A DNA stretch of 64,000 nt, from NCBI RefSeq assembly GCF_003852315.1, contig NZ_CP027762.1, forward strand, positions 558,001 through 622,000, read 5' to 3'. The stretch comes from Pseudomonas sp. LBUM920 (GTDB taxonomy: Bacteria; Pseudomonadota; Gammaproteobacteria; Pseudomonadales; Pseudomonadaceae). Positions 30,686-40,391 of the stretch are shown piece after piece (within the stretch, counting starts at the first letter, position 1; each line of letters begins with the position of its first letter). The position numbers were made by a program, and so were the translations under genes. The notes under the pieces were generated by a model. It had not been told where the DNA came from, made no database searches, and was given only the letters and a program-made list of their open reading frames with translations.

Positions 30686-31746
30686 CGTGCAGCGTGCTGG
30701 TTGAGCGCCCACTCGACATGTTCGCGCACCAAGTCCGATGGGTAATCTCGGCGCGCCTTTAAAGCTTCCAGCACTGGAATGCTCGACGGCGCATTGCCCA
30801 GCCCAACGGCCAGGTTGCGCAGCCAGCGTTCATAACCGGCGCGGCGTAGCGGCGAACCTTCGGTGCTGCTGAGGAATTTATCCTCGTCCCACATAAACAG
30901 TTCGGCCAGCTCGGCGTTGTCCAGGTTGTGCCGAGGCTTGAAATCGCCTTCGGCGGTAGGTCGGGCGAAACGATTCCACGGGCAAACGATCTGACAGTCA
31001 TCGCAACCGAACACGCGATTGCCGATCAGCGGGCGCAGGTCTTCAGGAATTGAGCTTTTGAGCTCGATGGTGAGGTAGGAAATGCAGCGTCGCGCGTCCA
31101 GTACATAGGGGCCGACAAACGCGTTGGTGGGGCAGATGTCCAGGCAAGCGGTGCAGCGGCCGCAGTGCTCGGTGGCGTGAGGCGGATCTACCGGCAGTGG
31201 CAAATCGACAAACAGCTCGCTCAGGAAGAAATAGCTGCCGGCCTTGCGATTGAGCACCAGGGTGTTTTTGCCGATCCAGCCGAGACCGGCCTGCTCGGCG
31301 ATGGCTTTTTCCAGCACCGGCGCGCTGTCGACAAACGCGCGAAAGCCAAACGGGCCGATCTGGGCCTGAATGCGATCGGCCAGTTGCTGCACGCGCTTGC
31401 GGATGAGCTTGTGGTAATCGCGGCCAAGGGCGTAACGGGAGATGTAGGCTTTTTCTGGCTTGGCCAGCAACTGCGCCATTTGGGTGTCGCCTGGCAGATA
31501 ATCCATGCGCAGCGAGACCACGCGCAGAGTGCCCGGCACCAGTTCCTCGGGATGCGAGCGTTTGCTGCCATGGGCGCCCATGTAGTCCATCTCGCCGTGG
31601 TAGCCCGCGTCGAGCCAGCGTTGCAGGTGCTGCTCATGCTCGGCCAGGTCCAGGCCGCTGATGCCGACTTGTTGAAAGCCCAGCTCGCGGCCCCAGTCTT
31701 TGATCGATTGGGCGAGGGCGGGCAGATCGGTGGTGATGGCAGGCAT
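30682..31746 (-). CDS. queG: Epoxyqueuosine reductase
   Basis: QueG reduces epoxyqueuosine to queuosine in tRNA anticodons using cobalamin and two [4Fe-4S] clusters. The 354-residue protein has the ferredoxin-like motifs CGRCTACLDICPT and CDDCQIVCPWN around residues 190-250, a cobalamin-binding N-terminal part (ISRYALGRDYHK, AEQAGLGWIGKNTL) and C-terminal HEAT-like helices. The start giving MPAITTDLPAL was chosen; 27 extra upstream codons overlap the nnrD promoter and start. It is divergent from nnrD across 63 bases. Confidence 0.96.
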   Translation of the reverse strand: MPAITTDLPALAQSIKDWGRELGFQQVGISGLDLAEHEQHLQRWLDAGYHGEMDYMGAHGSKRSHPEELVPGTLRVVSLRMDYLPGDTQMAQLLAKPEKAYISRYALGRDYHKLIRKRVQQLADRIQAQIGPFGFRAFVDSAPVLEKAIAEQAGLGWIGKNTLVLNRKAGSYFFLSELFVDLPLPVDPPHATEHCGRCTACLDICPTNAFVGPYVLDARRCISYLTIELKSSIPEDLRPLIGNRVFGCDDCQIVCPWNRFARPTAEGDFKPRHNLDNAELAELFMWDEDKFLSSTEGSPLRRAGYERWLRNLAVGLGNAPSSIPVLEALKARRDYPSDLVREHVEWALNQHAAR

Positions 31747-31775
31747 GAGACAAGGGAAACCGCAGGTTAGATAGG

Positions 31776-31781
31776 TATAAT
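31776..31781 (+). promoter_or_regulatory. Candidate -10 box for nnrD
   Basis: A consensus TATAAT lies 28 bases before the nnrD start in the short queG-nnrD space. No good -35 is seen at 16-18 bases, so the promoter is probably weak or activator-dependent. Confidence 0.45.
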
Positions 31782-31809
31782 TCTGCCAGACATCGGAGCT
31801 TGAAGACGC

Positions 31810-32670
31810 ATGCCGCAGACAAAACACGCAATAACCGACGTACAGCCTCTATTGCACGGCCATTTGCCGCAACTGGCTGCACGCTCCCCGGACGCCCATA
31901 AAGGTCAGTTCGGTCACCTGCTGGTCATCGGCGGCGACCACGGCTTTGGCGGCGCCGCGCTGCTGAGCGCCGAAAGCGCCTTGCGCAGTGGCGCGGGCAT
32001 GGTCTCGCTGGCCACGCGCCCTGAACACATTCCCGCCGCCCTGGCGCGCCTGCCGGAAGTCATGACCGTTGGCGTGAGTTCGGCCAATCAGTTGATGGGG
32101 CTGCTGGAAAAAATTTCGGTGATCGTCATCGGTCCAGGCCTCGGTGAGGCGTCCTGGGGCAAAAGCTTGTTATCCGTCGCCGCCAACGCCAAACAGGCGC
32201 AAGTCTGGGATGCGGACGCCTTGAATCAACTGGCTACCGGCAGCGTCAGCCTGCCGGCCAACTCGGTGATCACGCCACATCCTGGCGAAGCAGCGCGCTT
32301 GATGGGCATGAAGACAGCCGAGGTTCAGGCCGATCGCCTTAAGGTGGCGCGCGCGTTGAGCCAGAAATTCAATGCAGTGGCTATTCTCAAGGGTGCTGGC
32401 AGTTTGATTGCCAGCCCGGACGGGCGTGTTTCGCGCTGTGACCAGGGCCATCCGGCGATGGCCACGGCGGGTCTGGGGGATGTGTTGAGTGGTCTGGTCG
32501 GCGCGTTGCTGGCCCAGGGCATGCCGGCTTATGAAGCCAGCTGCCTGGCGGTGTGGTTGCACGCCACGGCGGGGGATCGCCAAGGCACTTTCGGTCGCGG
32601 GCTGGCTGCCAGTGACCTGATACCTGCCATTCGTCAATTGCTGGAGGAGCAGTCACCGTGTCTGAAGTAA
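31810..32670 (+). CDS. nnrD: ADP/ATP-dependent NAD(P)H-hydrate dehydratase (single-domain Nnr)
   Basis: This enzyme repairs hydrated NADH and NADPH. The 286-residue protein is a ribokinase-fold YjeF C-terminal domain: HKGQFGHLLVIGGDHGFGGAALL, a glycine-rich VIGPGLGE, ITPHPGEAARLM, and the nucleotide/catalytic block ATAGLGDVLSGLVGALLAQG near residue 220. Most bacterial Nnr proteins also carry an N-terminal epimerase domain; here that domain is missing, and the 63 bases to queG leave no room for it. Its 3' end overlaps tsaE by 13 bases. It starts the long block that runs to purA. Confidence 0.93.
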   Translation: MPQTKHAITDVQPLLHGHLPQLAARSPDAHKGQFGHLLVIGGDHGFGGAALLSAESALRSGAGMVSLATRPEHIPAALARLPEVMTVGVSSANQLMGLLEKISVIVIGPGLGEASWGKSLLSVAANAKQAQVWDADALNQLATGSVSLPANSVITPHPGEAARLMGMKTAEVQADRLKVARALSQKFNAVAILKGAGSLIASPDGRVSRCDQGHPAMATAGLGDVLSGLVGALLAQGMPAYEASCLAVWLHATAGDRQGTFGRGLAASDLIPAIRQLLEEQSPCLK

Positions 32671-33128
32671 CGCTTTTTCTGGGCGATGAAGACGCCATGG
32701 TTGCGTTCGGAAATCGCATCGCCCACGTCACAAACGGCGCGGGGCTGATCTTTCTCGAAGGCGACCTGGGGGCGGGCAAGACCACGCTGTCACGCGGCAT
32801 TATTCGCGGGTTGGGCCACACGGGCGCGGTAAAAAGCCCGACGTTCACCCTGGTCGAACCCTACGAGATCGGTAAAGTTCGCGCCTTCCATTTTGACCTG
32901 TATCGTCTGGTCGACCCGGAAGAACTGGAATACATGGGCATCCGTGATTACTTCGACGAAGACGCGTTGTGCCTGATCGAGTGGCCAGATAAAGGCACAG
33001 GCTTTTTGCCAAAGCCGGACCTGACCATTACCATTACGCCGCATGACCACGGACGTCAGCTGAAGTTGTTGCCCCAGAGCGCGCGCGGTGAGTCGTGGTG
33101 CGCCGCTCTGGCACTGGAATTCAAATAA
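32658..33128 (+). CDS. tsaE: tRNA threonylcarbamoyladenosine synthesis ATPase TsaE
   Basis: TsaE is the small P-loop ATPase that drives the TsaB-TsaD-TsaE cycle making t6A37 in ANN-decoding tRNAs. The 156-residue protein has Walker A GDLGAGKTTLSRGI at about residues 35-48, VKSPTFTLVEPY, HFDLYRLVDPEELEYMGIRDY and IEWPDKG. The start is a GTG (VSEVTLFLGDE) inside the end of nnrD, so translation is probably coupled. The product is a normal length. Confidence 0.96.
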   Translation: MSEVTLFLGDEDAMVAFGNRIAHVTNGAGLIFLEGDLGAGKTTLSRGIIRGLGHTGAVKSPTFTLVEPYEIGKVRAFHFDLYRLVDPEELEYMGIRDYFDEDALCLIEWPDKGTGFLPKPDLTITITPHDHGRQLKLLPQSARGESWCAALALEFK

Positions 33129-33145
33129 AATTGGTGGGGTTAGGT

Positions 33146-34567
33146 ATGCGCTTTCGCGCGATGGTTGCTGTCGTAGGGGTGTTGCTTGCGGCAATGACTT
33201 TCAATGTTCTGGCTGCTTCACAGGTGAAAAGTGTTCGCCTGTGGCGAGCGCCGGATAACACGCGACTGGTGTTTGACCTGTCTGGCCCGGTCCAGCACAG
33301 CGTCTTTACCCTCACGGCGCCTGATCGGCTGGTGATCGACATCAACGGTGCGACCCTGGCCGCGCCGTTGAAAGTCTCCACCGCCAACACGCCGATTACC
33401 TCGATGCGCTCGGCGCAGCGCACGCCGACCGACCTGCGGGTGGTGATCGACCTGAAAAAGGCGGTGACCCCGAAAAGCTTTGTGCTGGCGCCGAACGCCC
33501 AATACGGCAACCGCCTGGTGGTCGACCTGTTCGACAATGCCGCCGATGCCGCGCCGCCGCCTGCGCCGACGCCAAGCGTGGCGACTGTGCCGGCCGTGCC
33601 GGTCAATCCATCGCAGCCTCAGGTCAAGCTTCCACCGCCGCCGCCCGCACCTGCGGGCAAGCGCGACATTATCGTGGTGATCGACGCCGGTCACGGCGGT
33701 GAAGACCCGGGCGCCTCCGGCTCGCGCGGCCAGCATGAAAAAGACGTGGTGCTGGCCATCGCCCGTGAACTGCAACGTCAGGTCAGTGGCATGAAAGGCT
33801 ATCGCGCCGAGCTGACCCGTACCGGCGACTACTTCATTCCTTTGCGTGGCCGTACCGAGATCGCTCGCAAGAAGGGCGCCGACCTGTTCGTGTCGATCCA
33901 CGCCGACGCCGCGCCATCGGCCGCCGCCTTTGGTGCTTCGGTGTTTGCGTTGTCGGATCGCGGCGCCACGTCCGAGACCGCGCGCTGGCTGGCCGACAGC
34001 GAAAACCGTTCCGACTTGATCGGCGGGGCTGGCAACGTGTCCCTCGACGACAAAGACAAAATGCTCGCTGGCGTACTGCTCGACCTGTCGATGACCGCCT
34101 CGCTGACCTCCAGCTTGAACGTTGGCCAAAAGGTCCTGAGCAACATCGGTCGCGTCACCTCGCTGCACAAACAGCGCGTGGAGCAGGCCGGGTTCATGGT
34201 GTTGAAGTCGCCGGACATTCCGTCGATCCTGGTCGAAACCGGGTTTATCTCCAACTCCAACGAGGCCTCGAAGCTGGCCAGTGCGAGCCACCAGCAGGCG
34301 TTGGCGCGCTCGATCAGCGCCGGCATTCGTCAGTTCTTCCAACAGAACCCGCCGCCGGGCACTTACATCGCCTGGCTGCGTGACTCCGGGAAAATCGCCC
34401 AGGGCCCACGTGACCATCGCGTGCAGCCTGGCGACACCCTGGCGATGCTGGCCGTGCGTTTTCAGGTGTCGGCCGCTACCTTGCGCAGCGCCAATAACCT
34501 GAAGACCGATGAGTTGAAAGTCGGCCAGGTGTTGACCATCCCTGGCACCGAATTGGCGGCGCAGTAA
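33146..34567 (+). CDS. amiB: N-acetylmuramoyl-L-alanine amidase with AMIN and LysM domains
   Basis: A periplasmic cell-wall amidase for daughter-cell separation. The start giving [23 protein letters not shown] supplies the signal peptide and has a G-rich ribosome site; the longer frame would begin inside tsaE. Of 473 residues, about 27-130 form an AMIN septum-targeting domain, a proline-rich linker follows (about 135-170), then the Amidase_3 zinc domain ([34 protein letters not shown]), and a C-terminal LysM ([19 protein letters not shown]). It overlaps the mutL start by one base. Confidence 0.96.
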   Translation: MRFRAMVAVVGVLLAAMTFNVLAASQVKSVRLWRAPDNTRLVFDLSGPVQHSVFTLTAPDRLVIDINGATLAAPLKVSTANTPITSMRSAQRTPTDLRVVIDLKKAVTPKSFVLAPNAQYGNRLVVDLFDNAADAAPPPAPTPSVATVPAVPVNPSQPQVKLPPPPPAPAGKRDIIVVIDAGHGGEDPGASGSRGQHEKDVVLAIARELQRQVSGMKGYRAELTRTGDYFIPLRGRTEIARKKGADLFVSIHADAAPSAAAFGASVFALSDRGATSETARWLADSENRSDLIGGAGNVSLDDKDKMLAGVLLDLSMTASLTSSLNVGQKVLSNIGRVTSLHKQRVEQAGFMVLKSPDIPSILVETGFISNSNEASKLASASHQQALARSISAGIRQFFQQNPPPGTYIAWLRDSGKIAQGPRDHRVQPGDTLAMLAVRFQVSAATLRSANNLKTDELKVGQVLTIPGTELAAQ

Positions 34568-36480
34568 TGAGCGAATCAGTCTTGAACAGTGGCTCGCGCA
34601 TCGAGCTGCTCAGCCCACGCCTGGCCAACCAGATTGCCGCGGGCGAGGTGGTTGAGCGCCCGGCGTCGGTGATCAAGGAGCTGCTGGAAAACAGCATCGA
34701 CTCCGGCGCCAAGCGCATTGATGTGGACGTGGAACAGGGCGGCGTCAAGCTGCTGCGCGTGCGCGATGACGGCAGCGGCATCTCCTCCGATGACCTGCCG
34801 CTTGCCCTGGCGCGTCACGCCACCAGCAAGATTCGCGACCTCGAAGACCTTGAGCGGGTGATGAGCCTGGGTTTTCGCGGTGAGGCCCTGGCGTCTATCA
34901 GCTCGGTGGCGCGTCTGACCCTGACTTCGCGCACCCGCAGCGCCGAGCAGGCCTGGCAGGTGGAAACCGAAGGCCGCGACATGGCGCCCAGGGTTCAGCC
35001 GGCGGCGCACCCGGTGGGCACTTCGGTGGAAGTGCGCGACCTGTTCTTCAATACCCCGGCGCGGCGCAAATTCCTCAAGGCCGAAAAAACCGAATTCGAT
35101 CATCTGCAAGAAGTCATCAAGCGCCTGGCCTTGGCGCGTTTCGACGTGGCGTTTCACTTGCGCCATAACGGCAAGACCATCCTCAGTCTGCACGAAGCCC
35201 ATGACGACGCGGCGCGCGCTCGGCGTGTGTCGGCAATCTGCGGCGCGGGTTTCCTGGAGCAGGCGTTGCCGATCGAGATCGAGCGCAATGGCTTGCGGCT
35301 GTGGGGCTGGGTGGGCTTGCCAACCTTTTCCCGTAGCCAGGCGGACTTGCAGTATTTCTTTGTGAATGGCCGCGCGGTACGCGACAAATTGGTGGCCCAC
35401 GCTGTGCGTCAGGCCTACCGCGACGTGCTGTTCAATGGGCGGCATCCTACGTTTGTGCTGTTTTTTGAGGTCGATCCTTCGGTGGTCGACGTCAACGTGC
35501 ACCCGACCAAACACGAAGTGCGCTTCCGTGACGGGCGCATGGTGCATGACTTCCTTTATGGCACTTTGCACCGCGCCCTGGGCGATGTGCGCCCGGATGA
35601 TCAGCTGTCTGCGCCGATCGTGACGGCGGTGGTGCGGCCGAGCGGCCCGGAAGCCGGTGAGTTTGGCCCTCAAGGCGAAATGAGCCTGGCGGCCAACCTG
35701 CTGCAATCGCCGCAGCCGCAGCCGAGCTATACCGCACCGGGTTCCGGCTCCGGTGCCGGCTATCAGTATCAATACACACCGCGTCCGCAGTCGGCAGTGC
35801 CGGTGGCAGAGGCCCAGGCGGCCTATCGTGAGTTTTTTGCGCCGCTGCCGGGTGCCGAGCCCAATGCTGTCGCGTTGCCAGAAGGCGGCGGTGATATCCC
35901 GCCGCTGGGCTATGCGCTGGCGCAACTCAAAGGCATCTACATCCTCGCGGAAAACGCCCACGGCCTGGTGCTGGTGGACATGCACGCCGCCCACGAGCGG
36001 ATCATGTACGAGCGCTTGAAGATCGCCATGGCCAGCGAAGGCCTCAGCGGTCAGCCATTGCTGGTGCCGGAGTCCCTGGCCGTCAGCCAGCGTGAAGCCG
36101 ATTGCGCTGAAGAGCACCACGGCGTGTTCCAGAAACTGGGCTTCGAACTGCAGCGCCTGGGCCCGGAAACCCTGGCGATCCGCCAGATTCCTGCGCTGCT
36201 CAAGCAAGCTGAAGCTAACCGTCTGGTCGCCGACGTGCTGGCTGATTTGATGGAGTACGGCACCAGTGACCGCATCCAGGCCCACATCAACGAACTGCTT
36301 GGCACCATGGCCTGCCACGGCGCGATTCGCGCCAATCGGCGCCTGGCCTTGCCAGAAATGAACGGCTTGCTGCGCGACATGGAAAACACCGAGCGCAGCG
36401 GCCAGTGCAACCACGGCCGACCGACCTGGACCCAAATGGGCCTGGACGATCTGGACAAACTGTTCTTGCGCGGCCGTTGA
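34567..36480 (+). CDS. mutL: DNA mismatch repair protein MutL
   Basis: MutL links mismatch recognition by MutS to strand removal. The 637-residue protein has the GHKL ATPase motifs [29 protein letters not shown] (split over residues 18-47), DDGSGI and [10 protein letters not shown] in the first 110 residues, a variable glycine/proline/glutamine-rich linker (about 360-440), and a C-terminal dimer domain. The segment [12 protein letters not shown] at residue 471 fits the endonuclease motif DQHA-X2-E-X4-E with one change, consistent with the nuclease-active MutL described in P. aeruginosa. Its stop overlaps the miaA start. Confidence 0.97.
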   Translation: MSESVLNSGSRIELLSPRLANQIAAGEVVERPASVIKELLENSIDSGAKRIDVDVEQGGVKLLRVRDDGSGISSDDLPLALARHATSKIRDLEDLERVMSLGFRGEALASISSVARLTLTSRTRSAEQAWQVETEGRDMAPRVQPAAHPVGTSVEVRDLFFNTPARRKFLKAEKTEFDHLQEVIKRLALARFDVAFHLRHNGKTILSLHEAHDDAARARRVSAICGAGFLEQALPIEIERNGLRLWGWVGLPTFSRSQADLQYFFVNGRAVRDKLVAHAVRQAYRDVLFNGRHPTFVLFFEVDPSVVDVNVHPTKHEVRFRDGRMVHDFLYGTLHRALGDVRPDDQLSAPIVTAVVRPSGPEAGEFGPQGEMSLAANLLQSPQPQPSYTAPGSGSGAGYQYQYTPRPQSAVPVAEAQAAYREFFAPLPGAEPNAVALPEGGGDIPPLGYALAQLKGIYILAENAHGLVLVDMHAAHERIMYERLKIAMASEGLSGQPLLVPESLAVSQREADCAEEHHGVFQKLGFELQRLGPETLAIRQIPALLKQAEANRLVADVLADLMEYGTSDRIQAHINELLGTMACHGAIRANRRLALPEMNGLLRDMENTERSGQCNHGRPTWTQMGLDDLDKLFLRGR

Positions 36481-37451
36481 TGAGCGCCTTGCCCCCCGCA
36501 ATCTTCCTGATGGGCCCCACGGCTGCCGGCAAGACTGACCTGGCCATTGAGCTGACCAAGGTGTTGCCGTGCGAGCTGATCAGTGTCGACTCTGCCCTGG
36601 TTTACCGGGACATGGACATCGGTACGGCCAAGCCTTCAAAAGCGCTGCTGGCCGAATATCCGCATAAGCTGATCGACATCATCGACCCGGCCGAGAGCTA
36701 TTCTGCGGCAGATTTTCGCGCCGATGCCTTGGCCGCCATGGCCGAAATCACCGCGCGGGGCAATATTCCGCTGCTGGTGGGCGGCACGATGCTCTACTAC
36801 AAGGCGTTGCAGGAAGGCCTGGCGGATATGCCGCCGGCTGACGCTCAAGTGCGCGCTGAACTCGAGGAAGAGGCTGTACGCCTTGGCTGGCAAGCCCTGC
36901 ACGACCAATTGGCGGCGGTTGACCCGGTGTCGGCGGCGCGCATTCATCCCAATGACCCGCAGCGCCTCACTCGCGCCCTGGAAGTCTGGCGCGTCAGCGG
37001 CCAGACCATGACTGAACATCGGCTGAAACAAACTGCGCAAAGTGCTGACGCAGGCGCGTCTGGACAGGCAGTATTGCCCTATACTGTGGCGAATCTGGCC
37101 ATTGCTCCGGCAAATCGTCAGGTGCTGCATCAACGAATTGCACAAAGATTCACAATTATGTTGGAACAGGGGTTTGTGGATGAGGTCGTAGCACTGCGTT
37201 CCCGAGGTGACCTGCATGCTGGGTTGCCGTCGATACGTGCTGTTGGCTACCGCCAAGTCTGGGATCATCTGGATGGCAAGCTGACGTCAGCCGAAATGCA
37301 GGAGCGCGGCATCATTGCCACGCGCCAATTGGCGAAACGCCAGTTCACCTGGTTGCGCAGCTGGAGCGATTTGCACTGGCTGGACAGCCTGGACAGCGAC
37401 AATCTGTCACGCGCCTTGAAATACTTGGGAACGGTCTCCATATTGAGCTGA
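36480..37451 (+). CDS. miaA: tRNA dimethylallyltransferase
   Basis: MiaA attaches an isopentenyl group to A37 of tRNAs reading UNN codons. The 323-residue protein has the P-loop [11 protein letters not shown] at about 12-22, [18 protein letters not shown] and [21 protein letters not shown], all family hallmarks. The start begins at the last base of the mutL stop codon; a longer open frame into mutL is rejected. Downstream, hfq begins after a 93-base space that probably holds an extra promoter, as in E. coli where miaA and hfq share several. Confidence 0.97.
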   Translation: MSALPPAIFLMGPTAAGKTDLAIELTKVLPCELISVDSALVYRDMDIGTAKPSKALLAEYPHKLIDIIDPAESYSAADFRADALAAMAEITARGNIPLLVGGTMLYYKALQEGLADMPPADAQVRAELEEEAVRLGWQALHDQLAAVDPVSAARIHPNDPQRLTRALEVWRVSGQTMTEHRLKQTAQSADAGASGQAVLPYTVANLAIAPANRQVLHQRIAQRFTIMLEQGFVDEVVALRSRGDLHAGLPSIRAVGYRQVWDHLDGKLTSAEMQERGIIATRQLAKRQFTWLRSWSDLHWLDSLDSDNLSRALKYLGTVSILS

Positions 37452-37544
37452 GTCCTTGCAATTGCCGTCTATCCTTGGGGGTGTGACGGCCATAAGCTAT
37501 CTATTTTCCGAATTTTATTATTGATCCTTAAAGGAGTGCGGCAC

Positions 37545-37805
37545 ATGTCAAAAGGGCATTCGCTACAAGACCCTTACTTGAATACTTTACGTAAAGAGAA
37601 AGTGGGGGTTTCCATCTACCTGGTCAACGGGATCAAGCTGCAAGGCACGATCGAGTCGTTCGACCAGTTCGTGATCCTGCTGAAAAACACCGTCAGCCAG
37701 ATGGTTTACAAGCACGCTATCTCGACAGTCGTTCCCGTTCGTCCTATCCGTCTGCCTAGCGCAACCGATACCGAACAGGGTGACGCTGAGCCAGGTAACG
37801 CCTGA
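37545..37805 (+). CDS. hfq: RNA chaperone Hfq
   Basis: Hfq is the hexameric Sm-like ring that pairs small RNAs with mRNAs and, in Pseudomonas, works with Crc in catabolite repression. The 86-residue protein has the Sm1 core with Gln8, [20 protein letters not shown], and the YKHAIS Sm2 motif, followed by a short acidic tail. An AAAGGAGT ribosome site precedes the ATG. hflX starts 13 bases after the stop. Confidence 0.98.
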   Translation: MSKGHSLQDPYLNTLRKEKVGVSIYLVNGIKLQGTIESFDQFVILLKNTVSQMVYKHAISTVVPVRPIRLPSATDTEQGDAEPGNA

Positions 37806-37817
37806 TAGGAGTCTCCT

Positions 37818-39119
37818 TTGTTCTTTGAGCGCCACGGTGGTGGTGAGCGAGTAATCCTCGTTCACTTGGATGGACAGGACCCTGAGGCGCGCGAAGATCC
37901 GCAGGAGTTTCAGGAGTTGGCAAATTCGGCCGGCGCCGAGACCGTTGCGTTTTTTAACGTACCGCGTCATCGGCCAACCGCCAAATTCCTGATCGGCAGC
38001 GGCAAGGTCGAGGAACTGCGCGACCTGGTCCATGCTGAAGAAGCCGATCTGGTGATCTTCAATCACACCCTCACGCCCAGTCAGGAACGCAACCTCGAAC
38101 GTGTTTTCGAGTGTCGCGTGATCGACCGCACCGGTCTGATTCTCGATATTTTCGCCCAACGCGCCCGCACCCATGAAGGCAAGCTCCAGGTCGAACTGGC
38201 CCAGCTTGACCACATGAGCACCCGGCTGGTTCGCGGCTGGACTCACCTTGAGCGTCAGGGTGGCGGTATCGGCATGCGCGGTCCGGGTGAAACCCAGCTG
38301 GAAACCGACCGCCGTCTGCTGCGGGTTCGCCTGCGTCAGATCAAGGGCCGTCTGGAAAAAGTGCGCAGCCAGCGTGAGCAATCGCGTCGCGGCCGCATGC
38401 GGGCGGACATCCCTACCGTTTCCCTGGTGGGCTACACCAACGCCGGCAAATCCACCCTGTTCAATAACGTGACGAAATCGGACGTGTACGCGGCCGACCA
38501 ACTGTTCGCCACCCTCGACCCGACCTTGCGCCGTCTGGAACTGGACGACCTGGGGCCGATTGTCCTGGCCGACACCGTGGGTTTCATTCGTCACTTGCCT
38601 CACAAGCTGGTCGAGGCGTTTCGGTCTACGCTCGAAGAGTCGAGCAATTCCGACCTCCTGTTGCACGTGATCGATGCGGCCGAACCGGATCGCATGTTGC
38701 AAATCGAGCAGGTGATGGTGGTGCTGGGCGAGATTGGTGCACAGGACTTGCCGATCCTCGAGGTCTATAACAAACTCGATTTGCTTGAAGGCGTTGAGCC
38801 TCAAATTCAGCGTGATGAAGACGGCAAGCCCCAGCGGGTCTGGCTGTCGGCGCGCGATGGCAGTGGTTTGGAGTTGCTTGAACAAGCCATTGCCGAGTTG
38901 CTGGGCAGCGATTTGTTTGTCGGCACCTTGCGCTTGCCTCAGCGTTTTGCTCGACTGCGTGCACAGTTTTTCGAGCTGGGCGCCGTACAGAAAGAAGAAT
39001 ACGACGAAGAAGGTGTCAGCTTGCTGGCCGTTCGATTGCCGCGCTCGGAGCTGAATCGGCTGGTCAGCCGTGAAGGTGTGGTGCCGACGGAGTTCATCGA
39101 ACAACACACTTTGCAATAA
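37818..39119 (+). CDS. hflX: Ribosome-associated GTPase HflX
   Basis: HflX splits stalled or stressed 70S ribosomes. The 433-residue protein has an N-terminal nucleotide-binding domain (AGAETVAFFNVPRHRP, FLIGSGKVEEL), a helical linker with GGIGMRGPGETQLETDRR, and a TRAFAC GTPase domain with G1 GYTNAGKSTLFN, G3 DTVGFIRHLP and G4 YNKLDL. The start is a TTG (LFFERHGGGERV) preceded by AGGAGT. It lies in the conserved hfq-hflX-hflK-hflC order. Confidence 0.97.
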   Translation: MFFERHGGGERVILVHLDGQDPEAREDPQEFQELANSAGAETVAFFNVPRHRPTAKFLIGSGKVEELRDLVHAEEADLVIFNHTLTPSQERNLERVFECRVIDRTGLILDIFAQRARTHEGKLQVELAQLDHMSTRLVRGWTHLERQGGGIGMRGPGETQLETDRRLLRVRLRQIKGRLEKVRSQREQSRRGRMRADIPTVSLVGYTNAGKSTLFNNVTKSDVYAADQLFATLDPTLRRLELDDLGPIVLADTVGFIRHLPHKLVEAFRSTLEESSNSDLLLHVIDAAEPDRMLQIEQVMVVLGEIGAQDLPILEVYNKLDLLEGVEPQIQRDEDGKPQRVWLSARDGSGLELLEQAIAELLGSDLFVGTLRLPQRFARLRAQFFELGAVQKEEYDEEGVSLLAVRLPRSELNRLVSREGVVPTEFIEQHTLQ

Positions 39120-39215
39120 AAGCCTCCGAAAGCGGTTGTGCCGCAGTAGCAGGCATTCTGTAGCATTGGTCGGCGCGCCGTGGGTGCGTCTTTGCTTTAT
39201 CAGATGGAGAGCGCT

Positions 39216-40391
39216 ATGGCTTGGAATGAGCCGGGTGGCAACTCGAATAATCAGGATCCTTGGGGTGGTAAGCGCCGCAATAATGGCGACCGCAAGGGGC
39301 CACCGGATCTCGACGAGGCCTTCCGAAAGCTGCAGGAAAGCCTGAATGGGTTGTTCGGTGGTGGGAAAAAACGTGGTGGTGACGACGGCGGTCGCACAAG
39401 CAAGGGCGGTGGCTATGGCCTGCTGGGCCTGGGTCTTGTCGTGCTCGCAGCCGTGTGGCTGTACAGCGCGGTTTACGTCGTGGACGAGCAGGAGCAGGCC
39501 GTGGTGCTGCGCTTCGGCAAGTACTACGAGACTGTCGGCCCGGGCCTGAATATCTACTTCCCCCCGATCGACAAGAAGTACATGGAAAACGTCACGCGTG
39601 AGCGTGCCTACACCAAGCAGGGCCAGATGCTGACCGAAGACGAGAACATCGTCGAAGTGCCGCTGACCGTGCAGTACAAGATCAGCAACCTGCAGGACTT
39701 CGTGCTGAACGTTGATCAGCCGGAAATCAGCCTGCAACACGCAACCGAAAGTGCACTGCGTCACGTGGTCGGTTCTACCGCCATGGACCAGGTGCTGACC
39801 GAAGGTCGTGAATTGATGGCCAGCGAGATCAAGGAGCGCCTGCAGCGGTTCCTCGACACTTATCGCACCGGTATCACTGTCACCCAGGTGAACGTACAGA
39901 GCGCTGCTGCACCGCGCGAAGTGCAGGAAGCCTTTGACGACGTGATCCGCGCCCGTGAAGACGAGCAGCGTTCGCGCAACCAGGCTGAGACCTATGCCAA
40001 CGGCGTCGTGCCGGAAGCGCGCGGTCAGGCCCAGCGTATCCTCGAGGATGCCAATGGTTACCGCGACGAAGTGGTTTCCCGCGCCAAGGGTGAGGCGGAT
40101 CGCTTTACCAAGCTGGTCGCCGAGTACCGCAAGGCTCCGGAAGTCACGCGTGAGCGTCTGTACCTGGACACCATGCAGGAAGTCTTCAGCAACACCAGCA
40201 AGGTTCTCGTGACCGGTAGCAAAGGTGGGCAGAACAACCTGCTGTACCTGCCGCTGGACAAGATGATCGAAGGTGGTCGTAGCAGCACCAGCGCACCGGC
40301 TACCGGTTCGACCGCTGCTGCCAACGAAGCGAGCGCCCGTGCGGCCGCTGACTTGCTGCAACAGCAAACACGTACCAGGGAGAGTCGTTGA
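39216..40391 (+). CDS. hflK: FtsH modulator HflK
   Basis: HflK is an SPFH/prohibitin-type protein that with HflC builds a large cage around the FtsH protease and limits its access to membrane proteins. The 391-residue protein has a glycine/asparagine-rich cytoplasmic N-terminus (about 1-66), one membrane helix (about 68-87) and the SPFH domain facing the periplasm (EQAVVLRFGKYYETVGPGLNIY). A long coiled coil covers about 230-320. The start giving MAWNEPGGN is favoured over one twelve codons earlier. Its stop overlaps the hflC start by one base. Confidence 0.97.
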   Translation: MAWNEPGGNSNNQDPWGGKRRNNGDRKGPPDLDEAFRKLQESLNGLFGGGKKRGGDDGGRTSKGGGYGLLGLGLVVLAAVWLYSAVYVVDEQEQAVVLRFGKYYETVGPGLNIYFPPIDKKYMENVTRERAYTKQGQMLTEDENIVEVPLTVQYKISNLQDFVLNVDQPEISLQHATESALRHVVGSTAMDQVLTEGRELMASEIKERLQRFLDTYRTGITVTQVNVQSAAAPREVQEAFDDVIRAREDEQRSRNQAETYANGVVPEARGQAQRILEDANGYRDEVVSRAKGEADRFTKLVAEYRKAPEVTRERLYLDTMQEVFSNTSKVLVTGSKGGQNNLLYLPLDKMIEGGRSSTSAPATGSTAAANEASARAAADLLQQQTRTRESR

